From NCBI GenBank assembly GCA_944326265.1, contig CALVDE010000004.1:1-64000 (forward strand): DNA of 64,000 bases, read 5' to 3'. Shown here piece by piece: positions 50,002 to 57,184 of the stretch. The notes under the pieces were generated by a model. It saw only the letters and a program-made list of their open reading frames with translations. It was not told the origin of the DNA and made no database searches. The translations under genes and the position numbers were made by a program. This DNA comes from an uncultured Bacteroidales bacterium (GTDB lineage: Bacteria > Bacteroidota > Bacteroidia > Bacteroidales > UBA932). Each line of letters begins with the position of its first letter. The stretch's first letter is position 1.

Positions 50002-51443
50002 AGCAGCTTTGCAATATCGTTCAGCAGTGACGCATTGTCTTCATTGAGCAGGGTGATGTGCTCAAGAATCTGATATGGGGTGCGTGTGTCCACTTTTTCC
50101 ACCTTGTTGGGGTTGTTGACTGAGAGGTCACAGTCATCGTTGAGGGTGGAGGTGTCAAGAAGCCAGGAGCTCTCGCTTTCTTTGCGGGATTTCTGAAATG
50201 AGAGGAATTCCTGAAGGTCGGCTTCGTTGAGGGCATTGGTCTTTCCGAGATTGCGGCCAGGGTTGAGCTGATAGTACCATATCTTGTCCGTGGGTTTGCC
50301 TTTGTCAAAGAATATCACTACGGTTTTGACTCCGGCTCCCTGGAATACTCCGGCGGGCAGGTCCAGGATGGTGTGGATGTTGCACTGTTCCAAGAGCATT
50401 TTGCGAATGGCGGCTGCATCCGCGTTACTGAGGAAGGTGTTCTTGATGACGATTCCGGCACGGCCACCGGCTTTGAGCATCTTGACGAAGTGCTGCATGA
50501 ACATATATGCAGTCTCAGAGGTCTTGATGCTGAAGTTCTGCTGGACATCCTGCCGCTCTGAGCCTCCGAATGGAGGGTTGGCGAGGATGACATCGTGTTT
50601 GTCTTTTTCAAGGACCTGACTGAGATTTTCACTGAGAGTGTTGCCGCGCAGGATATTCGGGGCTGCGATGCCGTGGAATATCATGTTCATGGTGGCAATG
50701 ATGTATGGCAAGGGCTTCTTTTCCTTGCCGAAGAAGGTTTTCTTCTGCAGTGTCTCGCTGTCTGAAGTACTTTTTATCTGTTCCTGCATGTAGCTGAAAG
50801 CTTCGCATAAGAAGCCGGCTGAGCCGCAGGCGGGGTCATAGACGGTCTCTCCAATACGTGGGTTGACTACTTTTACGATTGCCCGTATGAGTGGGCGCGG
50901 CGTGTAATATTCTCCTCCGTTGCGTCCGGCGTTGCCCATACGCCGTATCTTGTCTTCGTAGAGGACGGTCATCTCGTGTTTGTCGTCGGCAGACTGGAAT
51001 TTCAGGGTATCGATCTTGTTGATGATCTCGCGAAGGTTATATCCTGATTGGATCTTATTGCGTATTTCGGAGAAGATTTCACCGATTTTGTATTCAAGTG
51101 TCTGTGTCTCTGATGCCGTATCCTTGAATTTGGCAAGGCTTGGAAATAGCTTGGTATTGACGAATGTGACTAGGTCGTCTCCTGTCATGGCGTTGATGAC
51201 ATCTATTTCTCCTTTTGATGTTTTAGGAGCGGCCCATGAACTCCATCTGTTGAAGCCGGTGATTATGCGCTTGTATGTTTTGTTTTCGAGTTCGGCTTTG
51301 ATTTCCAATTCTCTTTCAAGGTCATCGAGATATTTGAGGAACAGCAGCCAGGATGTCTGCTCAATGTAGTCAAGCTCGTTGCTGCAGCCGGCTTCATTGC
51401 GCAGAATCTTGTCGATGGCGTTGAATGTGCTTTCGTATTTCAT
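49998..51443 (-). CDS. hsdM: Type I restriction-modification methyltransferase subunit
   Basis: A 481-residue N6-adenine methylase. An N-terminal HsdM helical domain (DKILRNEAGCSNELDYIEQTSW) precedes the SAM site VYDPACGSAGFLCEA (motif I) and the catalytic VILANPPFGGS (motif IV NPPF). First gene of hsdM-hsdS-hsdR; overlaps hsdS by 4 bases. Confidence 0.95.
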   Translation of the reverse strand: MKYESTFNAIDKILRNEAGCSNELDYIEQTSWLLFLKYLDDLERELEIKAELENKTYKRIITGFNRWSSWAAPKTSKGEIDVINAMTGDDLVTFVNTKLFPSLAKFKDTASETQTLEYKIGEIFSEIRNKIQSGYNLREIINKIDTLKFQSADDKHEMTVLYEDKIRRMGNAGRNGGEYYTPRPLIRAIVKVVNPRIGETVYDPACGSAGFLCEAFSYMQEQIKSTSDSETLQKKTFFGKEKKPLPYIIATMNMIFHGIAAPNILRGNTLSENLSQVLEKDKHDVILANPPFGGSERQDVQQNFSIKTSETAYMFMQHFVKMLKAGGRAGIVIKNTFLSNADAAAIRKMLLEQCNIHTILDLPAGVFQGAGVKTVVIFFDKGKPTDKIWYYQLNPGRNLGKTNALNEADLQEFLSFQKSRKESESSWLLDTSTLNDDCDLSVNNPNKVEKVDTRTPYQILEHITLLNEDNASLLNDIAKLL

Positions 51444-51544
51444 ATTAATCAGTTATCCGGACACTATCACCACCATTGAAGCCTCTGTATGAGACTTCAC
51501 GATAATCGTGGTGAGATACATGTGGTATTTTGCCTTACTGACGG

Positions 51545-51552
51545 CAAATTTA
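51545..51552 (-). promoter_or_regulatory. -7 box of the hsd operon
   Basis: TAAATTTG on the minus strand matches TAnnTTTG, 101 bases upstream of hsdM; the leader between is A/T-rich. Confidence 0.45.
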
Positions 51553-51590
51553 CAAATTTTTACGGATTTTGCTTTTTTATTAGGCGGTGT

Positions 51591-52703
51591 TTACGGTATC
51601 TTCCTTATGCTTACCGGGATAAGGTCTAATTCTTCGATGAACTCCTTTAGCAGTTTGTGGTGCTTTGGGGCGAAATATTTGAGGATAGGATATGTGTCGC
51701 TCTGTGGGATCGCAGGAGGGTTCTGTGCTGTGGCTGTCCGGAGCAGGAGGTCGGCTATATCTATGTGGTCCTGTCTGTCTTGTTCTGTCGCATTTCGTTC
51801 CAGATAGTCCGAGACCTTGATGTCAACTCCTTGTATCATCGAGAGTCTTTCTTTCCATACAGCATATCCGTCAACATCGGGGAAAGCAATGACTTCGCGT
51901 CCTGTGAGGACTTTGAGTTTGTCTCCGAGCTGGGTCTTGCCTCCTGTGGCAAGCCATATATAGGCTGGCATGAGGGCGGCGCAGATGACGGCTGTCTTTT
52001 CGGATTCTACCAGGGCGACTTTTTTATCTGGATATCTGAGTAGCAGGTGTTCCCCGAAAAGGCACTGCGTGAGCTGCCATGAGGGCGGTAAGATGCCACG
52101 GGATTTGAGAATGGAGTGTACCCATGTTATACGGAAGGGTATGCTTTCGTCTTTTATGCGGTGGCCGGTTTTTTCGTTGTATTTCATTATTTTGCCTGTA
52201 CGGCAGTTGCCGTCGGTATCAATCTGGAAGAAGATGATGCTTCGGTCTTTAGTGACTCCGAGGTGGTATTGGGCTATCGTAGTTTCAATAGTGCCAGGGT
52301 CGAAGATTGTGTTCAAAAATTCAATCAATGTGCTGCGTATATCCGTTCTGACGGACTTTTCAATGAATTGCCAGGGAATTGTGCATGGCACTGTTGTATG
52401 GCGTTTATGACATAGTCCCCGAGCGGCGATTGTTGATTGCGCTCTAAATGGATGATTGCTTTCATACGGATAGTCGCGGTAGTAGTCAGCTGGCGTGTAG
52501 TGGTATCCACATGAGGATTCGTGGTCGCAGCGGCCGACATTGTCCGCAAGAGGTCTGCCGATTTCATCTATGTACAGGGTGAAACAGCGTTTGCGACCGC
52601 AGGATGGGCAGGTGTGCCTGCTTTGCACACCTGCGTAGGGCTGGAGTCTATAAGAGTGTTGTGGCATGGTCTTGAGGGGTTTGTCCGATGTCCAACTGTC
52701 CAT
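51591..52703 (-). CDS. DUF6371-like toprim / zinc-finger protein
   Basis: A 370-residue protein with a primase-like plan. The N-terminal zinc finger is CPSCGRKRCFTLYID ... CDHESSCGYHY. The toprim domain has the acidic VALVESEKTAVICAAL and IAFPDVDGYAVW (E and DxD). The layout matches DUF6371 of Bacteroidota plasmids and elements. It likely primes or processes replicating element DNA. Overlaps the ATPase gene by 56 bases. Confidence 0.82.
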   Translation of the reverse strand: MDSWTSDKPLKTMPQHSYRLQPYAGVQSRHTCPSCGRKRCFTLYIDEIGRPLADNVGRCDHESSCGYHYTPADYYRDYPYESNHPFRAQSTIAARGLCHKRHTTVPCTIPWQFIEKSVRTDIRSTLIEFLNTIFDPGTIETTIAQYHLGVTKDRSIIFFQIDTDGNCRTGKIMKYNEKTGHRIKDESIPFRITWVHSILKSRGILPPSWQLTQCLFGEHLLLRYPDKKVALVESEKTAVICAALMPAYIWLATGGKTQLGDKLKVLTGREVIAFPDVDGYAVWKERLSMIQGVDIKVSDYLERNATEQDRQDHIDIADLLLRTATAQNPPAIPQSDTYPILKYFAPKHHKLLKEFIEELDLIPVSIRKIP

Positions 52704-53721
52704 CAGGTATAGGGTTCTGTTGGACAGTGGACAGCTGGGGCTTGTGTCGTTTGAGGATATTGCTGACTGTGGATTTGCTTAGTCCTACTTCATCGGCTAT
52801 CTTCCTGCAGCTCAATCCTTGTTTGCTTAGTTCTATGACTCGTGTTTCGTTTTCATCTGTCTGACAGGAGTCCCGGTGTCTGAGATGTTCTTCTTCTGTC
52901 GCGAATTCCCGGAAATTGAAACGAAGAAAGCCGTTAATCTTTTCTATTTCATAGACAATGACATTGGAGGCATCGTATTTGAAGGCCCCTGCTCGGACTT
53001 TTACTTGTTTTATATAGCGCAGACGGCTGTCTTTGGCACTCATTCCGATGGCGAATACAGAATCGAAAAAGTTATAGAGTTTTTTACTGCCGGCAAGATG
53101 GTTTTGGGTGATAGGGCTTGACAGGTCGCGTTTGGGCGTATGGGCTATGATGAGAAGCGAGAGTCCGCATTTCTTTTTCAAGGACATCAGTTTCATCATG
53201 AAGATGCCTGCGTCAACGCTTTTGTCGGAGGCGTTGCAGAGGTAGGTGAGATTGTCGATGATAATGATTTTACAGTTGAGTTTATGGGCTGCGGTTTCGA
53301 TGTCGTTTATGATATGTTGCTCATATCCTTCGGCTCCTATTGCATAGGGATTTATTTCCGCTCTGTACAGGCAATCAGGAAAGATGTGTCTTTCTCCGGT
53401 CTCATGTTTGCAGTAACGGAGCTGAAATTGCTTGTCTGAGAGTTCGCAGTCAACATAAAGCACATTGCGGGTTCGTGCTATTTCGTCTGCCATCTGAACT
53501 GCGAATATGGACTTTCCGAGATTGGAGTCTGCAAAGAGACAGCAAACCTCACCTTCATACCACAGCTCGTGGTAGAGTTCTTCCGGGTCTGGTCTTGTGG
53601 AGGCGTCGTCAAGTGTCTGATTCGCTGTTTTGATGGAGAGGATGCCGATTTCAACGGCCTTCTCCTGAGAGAAGGCGGCGTTGATTTCGGTGGTTATTTC
53701 GTTAATGGCGGTGTTGTTCAT
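52648..53721 (-). CDS. RepA-like AAA ATPase (AAA_25) with C-terminal HTH
   Basis: A 357-residue protein. The P loop LFADSNLGKSIFAVQMA and Walker B CKIIIIDNLTYLC are typical of RepA/RSF1010-like hexameric helicases encoded by plasmids and phages. A C-terminal resolvase-type HTH (LSKQGLSCRKIADEVGLSKS) may recognise an origin. Coupled at both ends to neighbouring genes by short overlaps. Confidence 0.85.
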   Translation of the reverse strand: MNNTAINEITTEINAAFSQEKAVEIGILSIKTANQTLDDASTRPDPEELYHELWYEGEVCCLFADSNLGKSIFAVQMADEIARTRNVLYVDCELSDKQFQLRYCKHETGERHIFPDCLYRAEINPYAIGAEGYEQHIINDIETAAHKLNCKIIIIDNLTYLCNASDKSVDAGIFMMKLMSLKKKCGLSLLIIAHTPKRDLSSPITQNHLAGSKKLYNFFDSVFAIGMSAKDSRLRYIKQVKVRAGAFKYDASNVIVYEIEKINGFLRFNFREFATEEEHLRHRDSCQTDENETRVIELSKQGLSCRKIADEVGLSKSTVSNILKRHKPQLSTVQQNPIPDGQLDIGQTPQDHATTLL

Positions 53722-53918
53722 TTTTTACTGGAGTTTTGTTGGTCCCATTCAATGAGTCTGTCTATCTGCTCGTCTGTAAGGTCGTCGAGGCTGATGAGTT
53801 TCCTGCGAATGAGTTCTGCCTGAATGAATGGACATTGTCTTAGTGTGTGTCCGAATGGATCGTTGAGGTCTGAGGCGATGCGAATCAGAATCTCGTGAAT
53901 ATGCTCCGGCTTGCTCAT
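53718..53918 (-). CDS. Small protein of the replication operon
   Basis: A 66-residue helical protein (HIHEILIRIASDLNDPFGHTL, LISLDDLTDEQIDRLIEWDQQ). Overlaps both neighbours by 4 bases (ATGA). Not recognised; its fixed place between the HTH and ATPase genes suggests a replication or copy-control accessory. Confidence 0.6.
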   Translation of the reverse strand: MSKPEHIHEILIRIASDLNDPFGHTLRQCPFIQAELIRRKLISLDDLTDEQIDRLIEWDQQNSSKK

Positions 53919-54277
53919 CGTATAGTCCCTTTTATTGCTGTTATACGGTTCATGGCCTCGGTCTCCAGTTCCTCTTTTGTTCTGATTTTACCGCCGGAGA
54001 GCCATTGATCAATCTCACTACGAAGGAATCGGAGTTTCTTGCCGTCTTTATAAACGGGGATGCGGTTCTGGCAGACCCATTCATACACAGTGGATCTGGC
54101 AGGTTTATCGGGATGGTATTCCCTGAGCTGGTCTAAGTTCATCCATTGGTCGGCAGTGTATGCCGGTGATTTGCTGACAAGAGCATTTATCAGGTTTTTC
54201 AGTCCTGATATTTCCTGCCGGAGTTCGGTTACTGCCTGCGGCAGCTGGTCGAATGTAATTTTTTCAGGAGAAGACAT
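53915..54277 (-). CDS. Helix-turn-helix excisionase-like protein
   Basis: A 120-residue protein. An N-terminal coiled-coil-prone helix (LPQAVTELRQEISGLKNLINAL) precedes a MerR-like HTH_17 domain (MNLDQLREYHPDKPARSTVYEWVCQNRIPVYKDGKKLRFLRSEIDQWL). Such proteins act as excisionases or regulators in Bacteroidota elements. First gene of the four-gene replication block. Confidence 0.85.
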   Translation of the reverse strand: MSSPEKITFDQLPQAVTELRQEISGLKNLINALVSKSPAYTADQWMNLDQLREYHPDKPARSTVYEWVCQNRIPVYKDGKKLRFLRSEIDQWLSGGKIRTKEELETEAMNRITAIKGTIR

Positions 54278-54326
54278 TGTTTTGTTTTTTTGTTGTTGTA
54301 CAATGGCTTCTTTTCCGTGCGCACTG

Positions 54327-54362
54327 AAAAAGATTGCCGTGACTCGGTTGTCGAATCACGGC
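54327..54362 (-). terminator. Terminator after YhcG gene
   Basis: Stem GCCGTGA / TCACGGC with an inner TCG / CGA (54336-54362), followed on the minus strand by ATCTTTTTC. It separates the integrase/YhcG unit from the replication block. Confidence 0.65.
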
Positions 54363-54437
54363 ACAAATATCTACGGATTTTTCGGGTATGGTCTTAGACT
54401 CTAATTGGAGTCTATGTTGTTTTTCTGATTTTGGAGA

Positions 54438-55622
54438 TTATTTTTTCTTGTTTAGTTGTTCTTCCAGCAGTCTTATGCGCTTGGTCAGTTCTTCGACTGA
54501 AGGCAGTTGGTCTTGAATTTCTTTGATTTGGACATTTGTGTAGGAGGCTACGCCCATGGGAGTCTGAATGCCCTGGAAAGCGTACTGGACATCGGTTTCG
54601 TCCTTGTTGCTGCATATCAGCAGGCCGATGGTGGGATTGTCATCCGGGCCTTTTATCAGGTCGTTGACGGCGTTGACATAGTAGTTGAGTTTGCCGGCAT
54701 ACTCGGGCTGGAAAGGTGTGGCTTTGAGTTCGATGACTATGTAGCAGCGCAGGTGGATATGGTAGAAGAGCATATCCAGTTTGCGGGGTCTTCCTGCGAT
54801 GATGATCTGTTTCTGTCTGCCGAGGTATGCGAAACCTGTCCCGAGTTCAAGGAGAAAGCGGGTGAGGTGTTTTTCGAGTTCGGTTTCAAGGGCTTCTTCT
54901 TTGTATCCTTCTTCGAGGGTGAGGAAGCCGAAGTCGTAGGTCTCCTTGGTGATAGCCTGTGCAAGTTCGCTCTGCGGGGACGGGAGTTTGTCGGCGAAGT
55001 TTGATATGGCTCCGCCGGATGTGTGATAGTAGTCTGCTTTGATGCAGTTTATCAAAGTGTTGCGGCTCCAGCCTCCGGATATGGTCTTCAGAATATAGAA
55101 GATCGACTCATCGATATTTTTGCATTTGGCGATGATTTCAATATGATGACCCCATGGAACGCAGGCAAGGATATCTGGAAAATCAGTTCCCTCTTTCTGT
55201 ATGTTGTTGGCATGGAGATTTTCTCGCGCAGCTTGTGCGAGTTTTCTTACATTTTGATAATCATGTGTTTGTAATTCTCGCGCAACTTGTGCGAGTTTCC
55301 CGGCTCCATTGCAGTAGAATTGATACCACTGCTTCATCCTCCATAAATTCGATGCGCTGAATCCTTTGGATTCCGGAAATGCGGCCTGGAGGTCGAGGCT
55401 GAGCTGTTCGACTACTCCTGATCCCCATCTTTCTTCGGCTTTGCGGATGACAAGGTCGCGGCCGAGTTCCCAGTTGAAGTGCAGCTTCTCGGCATTGACC
55501 TTGACGGCGGCTTTTATCTGTGCGCTGCGGTATCTGGATTTGAGTTCTTCTATCCAGTGAATATAGTCCTTGTCTATATTCACATCGTGAATCTTTATGA
55601 CTGTAGGTGTGTTGTTGTCCAT
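54438..55622 (-). CDS. YhcG-type PD-(D/E)XK nuclease (DUF1016)
   Basis: A 394-residue protein. The N-terminal DUF1016_N domain (WIEELKSRYRSAQIKAAVKVN, RWGSGVVEQLSLDLQAAFP) is followed near residues 108-145 by two copies of a KLAQ(V/A)ARE-type segment encoded by repeated DNA. The C-terminal nuclease holds the RKLDMLFYHIHLRCYIVIELKA core (D and ExK). YhcG proteins have been linked to Holliday-junction and recombination functions. It follows the integrase by 15 bases, so it may assist integration or defend the element. Confidence 0.87.
   Translation of the reverse strand: MDNNTPTVIKIHDVNIDKDYIHWIEELKSRYRSAQIKAAVKVNAEKLHFNWELGRDLVIRKAEERWGSGVVEQLSLDLQAAFPESKGFSASNLWRMKQWYQFYCNGAGKLAQVARELQTHDYQNVRKLAQAARENLHANNIQKEGTDFPDILACVPWGHHIEIIAKCKNIDESIFYILKTISGGWSRNTLINCIKADYYHTSGGAISNFADKLPSPQSELAQAITKETYDFGFLTLEEGYKEEALETELEKHLTRFLLELGTGFAYLGRQKQIIIAGRPRKLDMLFYHIHLRCYIVIELKATPFQPEYAGKLNYYVNAVNDLIKGPDDNPTIGLLICSNKDETDVQYAFQGIQTPMGVASYTNVQIKEIQDQLPSVEELTKRIRLLEEQLNKKK
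55221..55298 (-). repeat. Two in-frame 24-bp palindromic repeats inside the yhcG gene
   Basis: TTCTCGCGCAGCTTGTGCGA at 55221 and a one-mismatch 24-bp copy at 55275, 54 bases (18 codons) apart. Each is a partial palindrome (CTCGCGCA / TGTGCGAG) and encodes KLAQ(A/V)ARE. Confidence 0.75.
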
Positions 55623-55637
55623 ATGCTGTGTCTGTAG

Positions 55638-56819
55638 TTACAATTTAGGGATGAGGTTGACTGCCTTGCGCTTGCTTTCGTCTACTATTTTGGCGTAGAC
55701 CTGGGTGGTACGGATGTTGGCGTGGCCGAGTAACTTGGATACTGTGTACAGGTCGGCTCCGTATGTAAGGGTAAGGGTGGCGAAGCTGTGTCTGGCGACA
55801 TGGAAGGTCACGTGCTTGGATATGCCGGCTTTTTTGATGAGGGTACGGAGCCGAACATCGGCATTGTTGACCTGATCCGGGAGTTTGTAGAAGATGCGGC
55901 TTTCGGGCAGGTTGCCTTCCCGTTCAGGGAGCCACTTCAGGGCATTGTCGGAGAGCGGGATGGTGATGCTTTTCCCGGTTTTCTGCATGGTGGTTTCTAT
56001 CTGGGCATAGCCGTCCTGGCTGGCGGTTATCTCTTTCCATGTGAGTTTGCTGACATCGGAGTATCTGAGGCCGCTGAAACAGCAGAACAGGAATGCAGAT
56101 TTGATGTCATTGTCAGGCTTGTACTCGGTCTCGATTATTCTTTGGATTTCTTCGATTGTCAGGTAGCAGCGGGTTTTCTGTTCGGAGTGGGGCTTCAGTT
56201 TACGGTCGATGTCTTTTCCAGGGTTCTTTAGGATGATGCCGTCTCTTTCGGCTTTGTTCAGGGCTACCATAATTCTGGCGAAGAGGGCTTCTTTATAGAC
56301 ATTGCTGAGAGGCTTCGGCTTGCGGTTTTTGTCTTTCGCCGCCTTGTCAAAGTCCCGGATGTCGGAGTTGAGGTATTCAATGAAGCCTATGAGGAAGTCT
56401 TTGTCTATATGATTGAACGTGATGTTTTTCCCTTTGTAGTCGGTCATCCGCTTGATGGCGCTGCGCATCAGGACAGCGCAGGAATTCTGGCCGTTGGCAT
56501 CATATTCTGCGGCCATCGACTCGCAGTATGTGATGAAGTTGAGTTTTCTGCTGCGGTTCCTGTCCTTGAATCCGTACTCTCCGTTTTGAATGTCGATGAT
56601 GTACTGGGCTTTGATTGCGTTTGCAAGTCTTAGTTGCTCTCTGTTCCACAACTTGTTCTCTCTGTTGCTTTCGGGCCTGAGGTAAAGGCTCAGGAACTTG
56701 TATTCACGGACTCCGTTCACATAGCAATCAAGATAAATGGACTGGTTTCCGTCCTTGAGTGCCTTGTACCGCAATTTTACAGGTTCCTTTAAGTTGTTGT
56801 CGTCTTTGGTTGTATTCAT
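55638..56819 (-). CDS. Tyrosine integrase of element 2
   Basis: A 393-residue recombinase of the Bacteroidota type. The N-terminal arm-binding region (LRYKALKDGNQSIYLDCYVNG) and SAM-like domain precede a catalytic domain with FLFCCFSGLRYSDVSKLTW (Arg I), HVARHSFATLTLTYG (HxxR) and LGHANIRTTQVYAKI (Tyr). Start at MNTTKDD (56819); an upstream ATG at 56825 adds two residues. It is 290 bases from the right att site in obg and is the presumed integration enzyme. Confidence 0.93.
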   Translation of the reverse strand: MNTTKDDNNLKEPVKLRYKALKDGNQSIYLDCYVNGVREYKFLSLYLRPESNRENKLWNREQLRLANAIKAQYIIDIQNGEYGFKDRNRSRKLNFITYCESMAAEYDANGQNSCAVLMRSAIKRMTDYKGKNITFNHIDKDFLIGFIEYLNSDIRDFDKAAKDKNRKPKPLSNVYKEALFARIMVALNKAERDGIILKNPGKDIDRKLKPHSEQKTRCYLTIEEIQRIIETEYKPDNDIKSAFLFCCFSGLRYSDVSKLTWKEITASQDGYAQIETTMQKTGKSITIPLSDNALKWLPEREGNLPESRIFYKLPDQVNNADVRLRTLIKKAGISKHVTFHVARHSFATLTLTYGADLYTVSKLLGHANIRTTQVYAKIVDESKRKAVNLIPKL

Positions 56820-56842
56820 TATCAATCATATAGTTCCGAAAG

Positions 56843-56850
56843 CAAATATA
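56843..56850 (-). promoter_or_regulatory. -7 box of the element 2 integrase
   Basis: TATATTTG on the minus strand, 23 bases before the ATG at 56819. Confidence 0.6.
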
Positions 56851-56964
56851 AGAAAAAATAACTAAATGGACAATAGAGTAACAAATATTGAAGAATATGA
56901 GTAATGATTTGTTACAAAATAGCAATTTTATGTGCGTGAATCGGGGATTTCACATATTTGTTGG

Positions 56965-56986
56965 AGTAACAAACGGGTAACAAAAT
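56965..56986 (+). repeat. Right arm-type repeat of element 2
   Basis: 22 bp identical to 34234-34255 in the same orientation, 122 bases inside the right att core. Related GTAACAAAT sequences at 56878 may be further arm sites. Confidence 0.7.
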
Positions 56987-57031
56987 ATGCCTGAAAATGC
57001 GTAAAAATCGATAAAATAATAGAGTGGTGAG

Positions 57032-57072
57032 AAAAAGAAAAATCCACTGATATTTGTGATTGTCAGTGGATT
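57032..57072 (-). terminator. Element-borne terminator behind the obg remnant
   Basis: Perfect 10-bp stem AATCCACTGA / TCAGTGGATT (57041-57050, 57063-57072) followed on the minus strand by TTTTTCTTTTTC. It stops transcription from the native obg promoter, isolating the element. Confidence 0.8.
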
Positions 57073-57140
57073 ATGTAGGTTTTGTTTCTTGTTGTTCTGA
57101 CTGGCAATTTCACATAGTCTATGAAATTGCTTCCTGGCAT
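57063..57140 (-). pseudogene. obg 5' remnant (25 codons)
   Basis: ATG at 57140 followed by the first ten obg codons ([11 protein letters not shown]), then element sequence and a stop at 57063. It is the severed start of obg left behind native promoter DNA; the real gene now starts at 34178. Could be translated as a 25-residue peptide. Confidence 0.9.
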
Positions 57141-57141
57141 A
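57109..57141 (-). repeat. Right att copy of element 2
   Basis: 33 bp, 32 identical to 34147-34179; contains the displaced obg start codon. Confidence 0.92.
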
Positions 57142-57161
57142 ATCTTACTTAGTTACGGCCG

Positions 57162-57169
57162 CAAAGTAA
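57162..57169 (-). promoter_or_regulatory. Probable native obg -7 box, now orphaned
   Basis: The minus strand reads TTACTTTG, one base off TAnnTTTG, 21 bases upstream of the remnant ATG. After insertion it drives only the 25-codon remnant up to the terminator. Confidence 0.45.
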
Positions 57170-57184
57170 GCATATTTTTCCGAT

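Larger units (their letters stand above)
34147..57141. mobile_element. Integrative element 2, inserted in the 5' end of obg
   Basis: About 22.96 kb between the two 33-bp att copies, with a tyrosine integrase 300 bp from the right end and a 22-bp repeat shared by both ends (34234-34255, 56965-56986). The target is a protein gene, not a tRNA. Contents from right to left: integrase, YhcG nuclease, HTH, small protein, RepA-like ATPase, toprim protein, type I R-M with NERD, HNH, cupin/HxlR between GC-rich repeats, CoiA-like/XRE pair, DUF6266-like cassette. No relaxase or conjugation gene was found. Confidence 0.9.
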
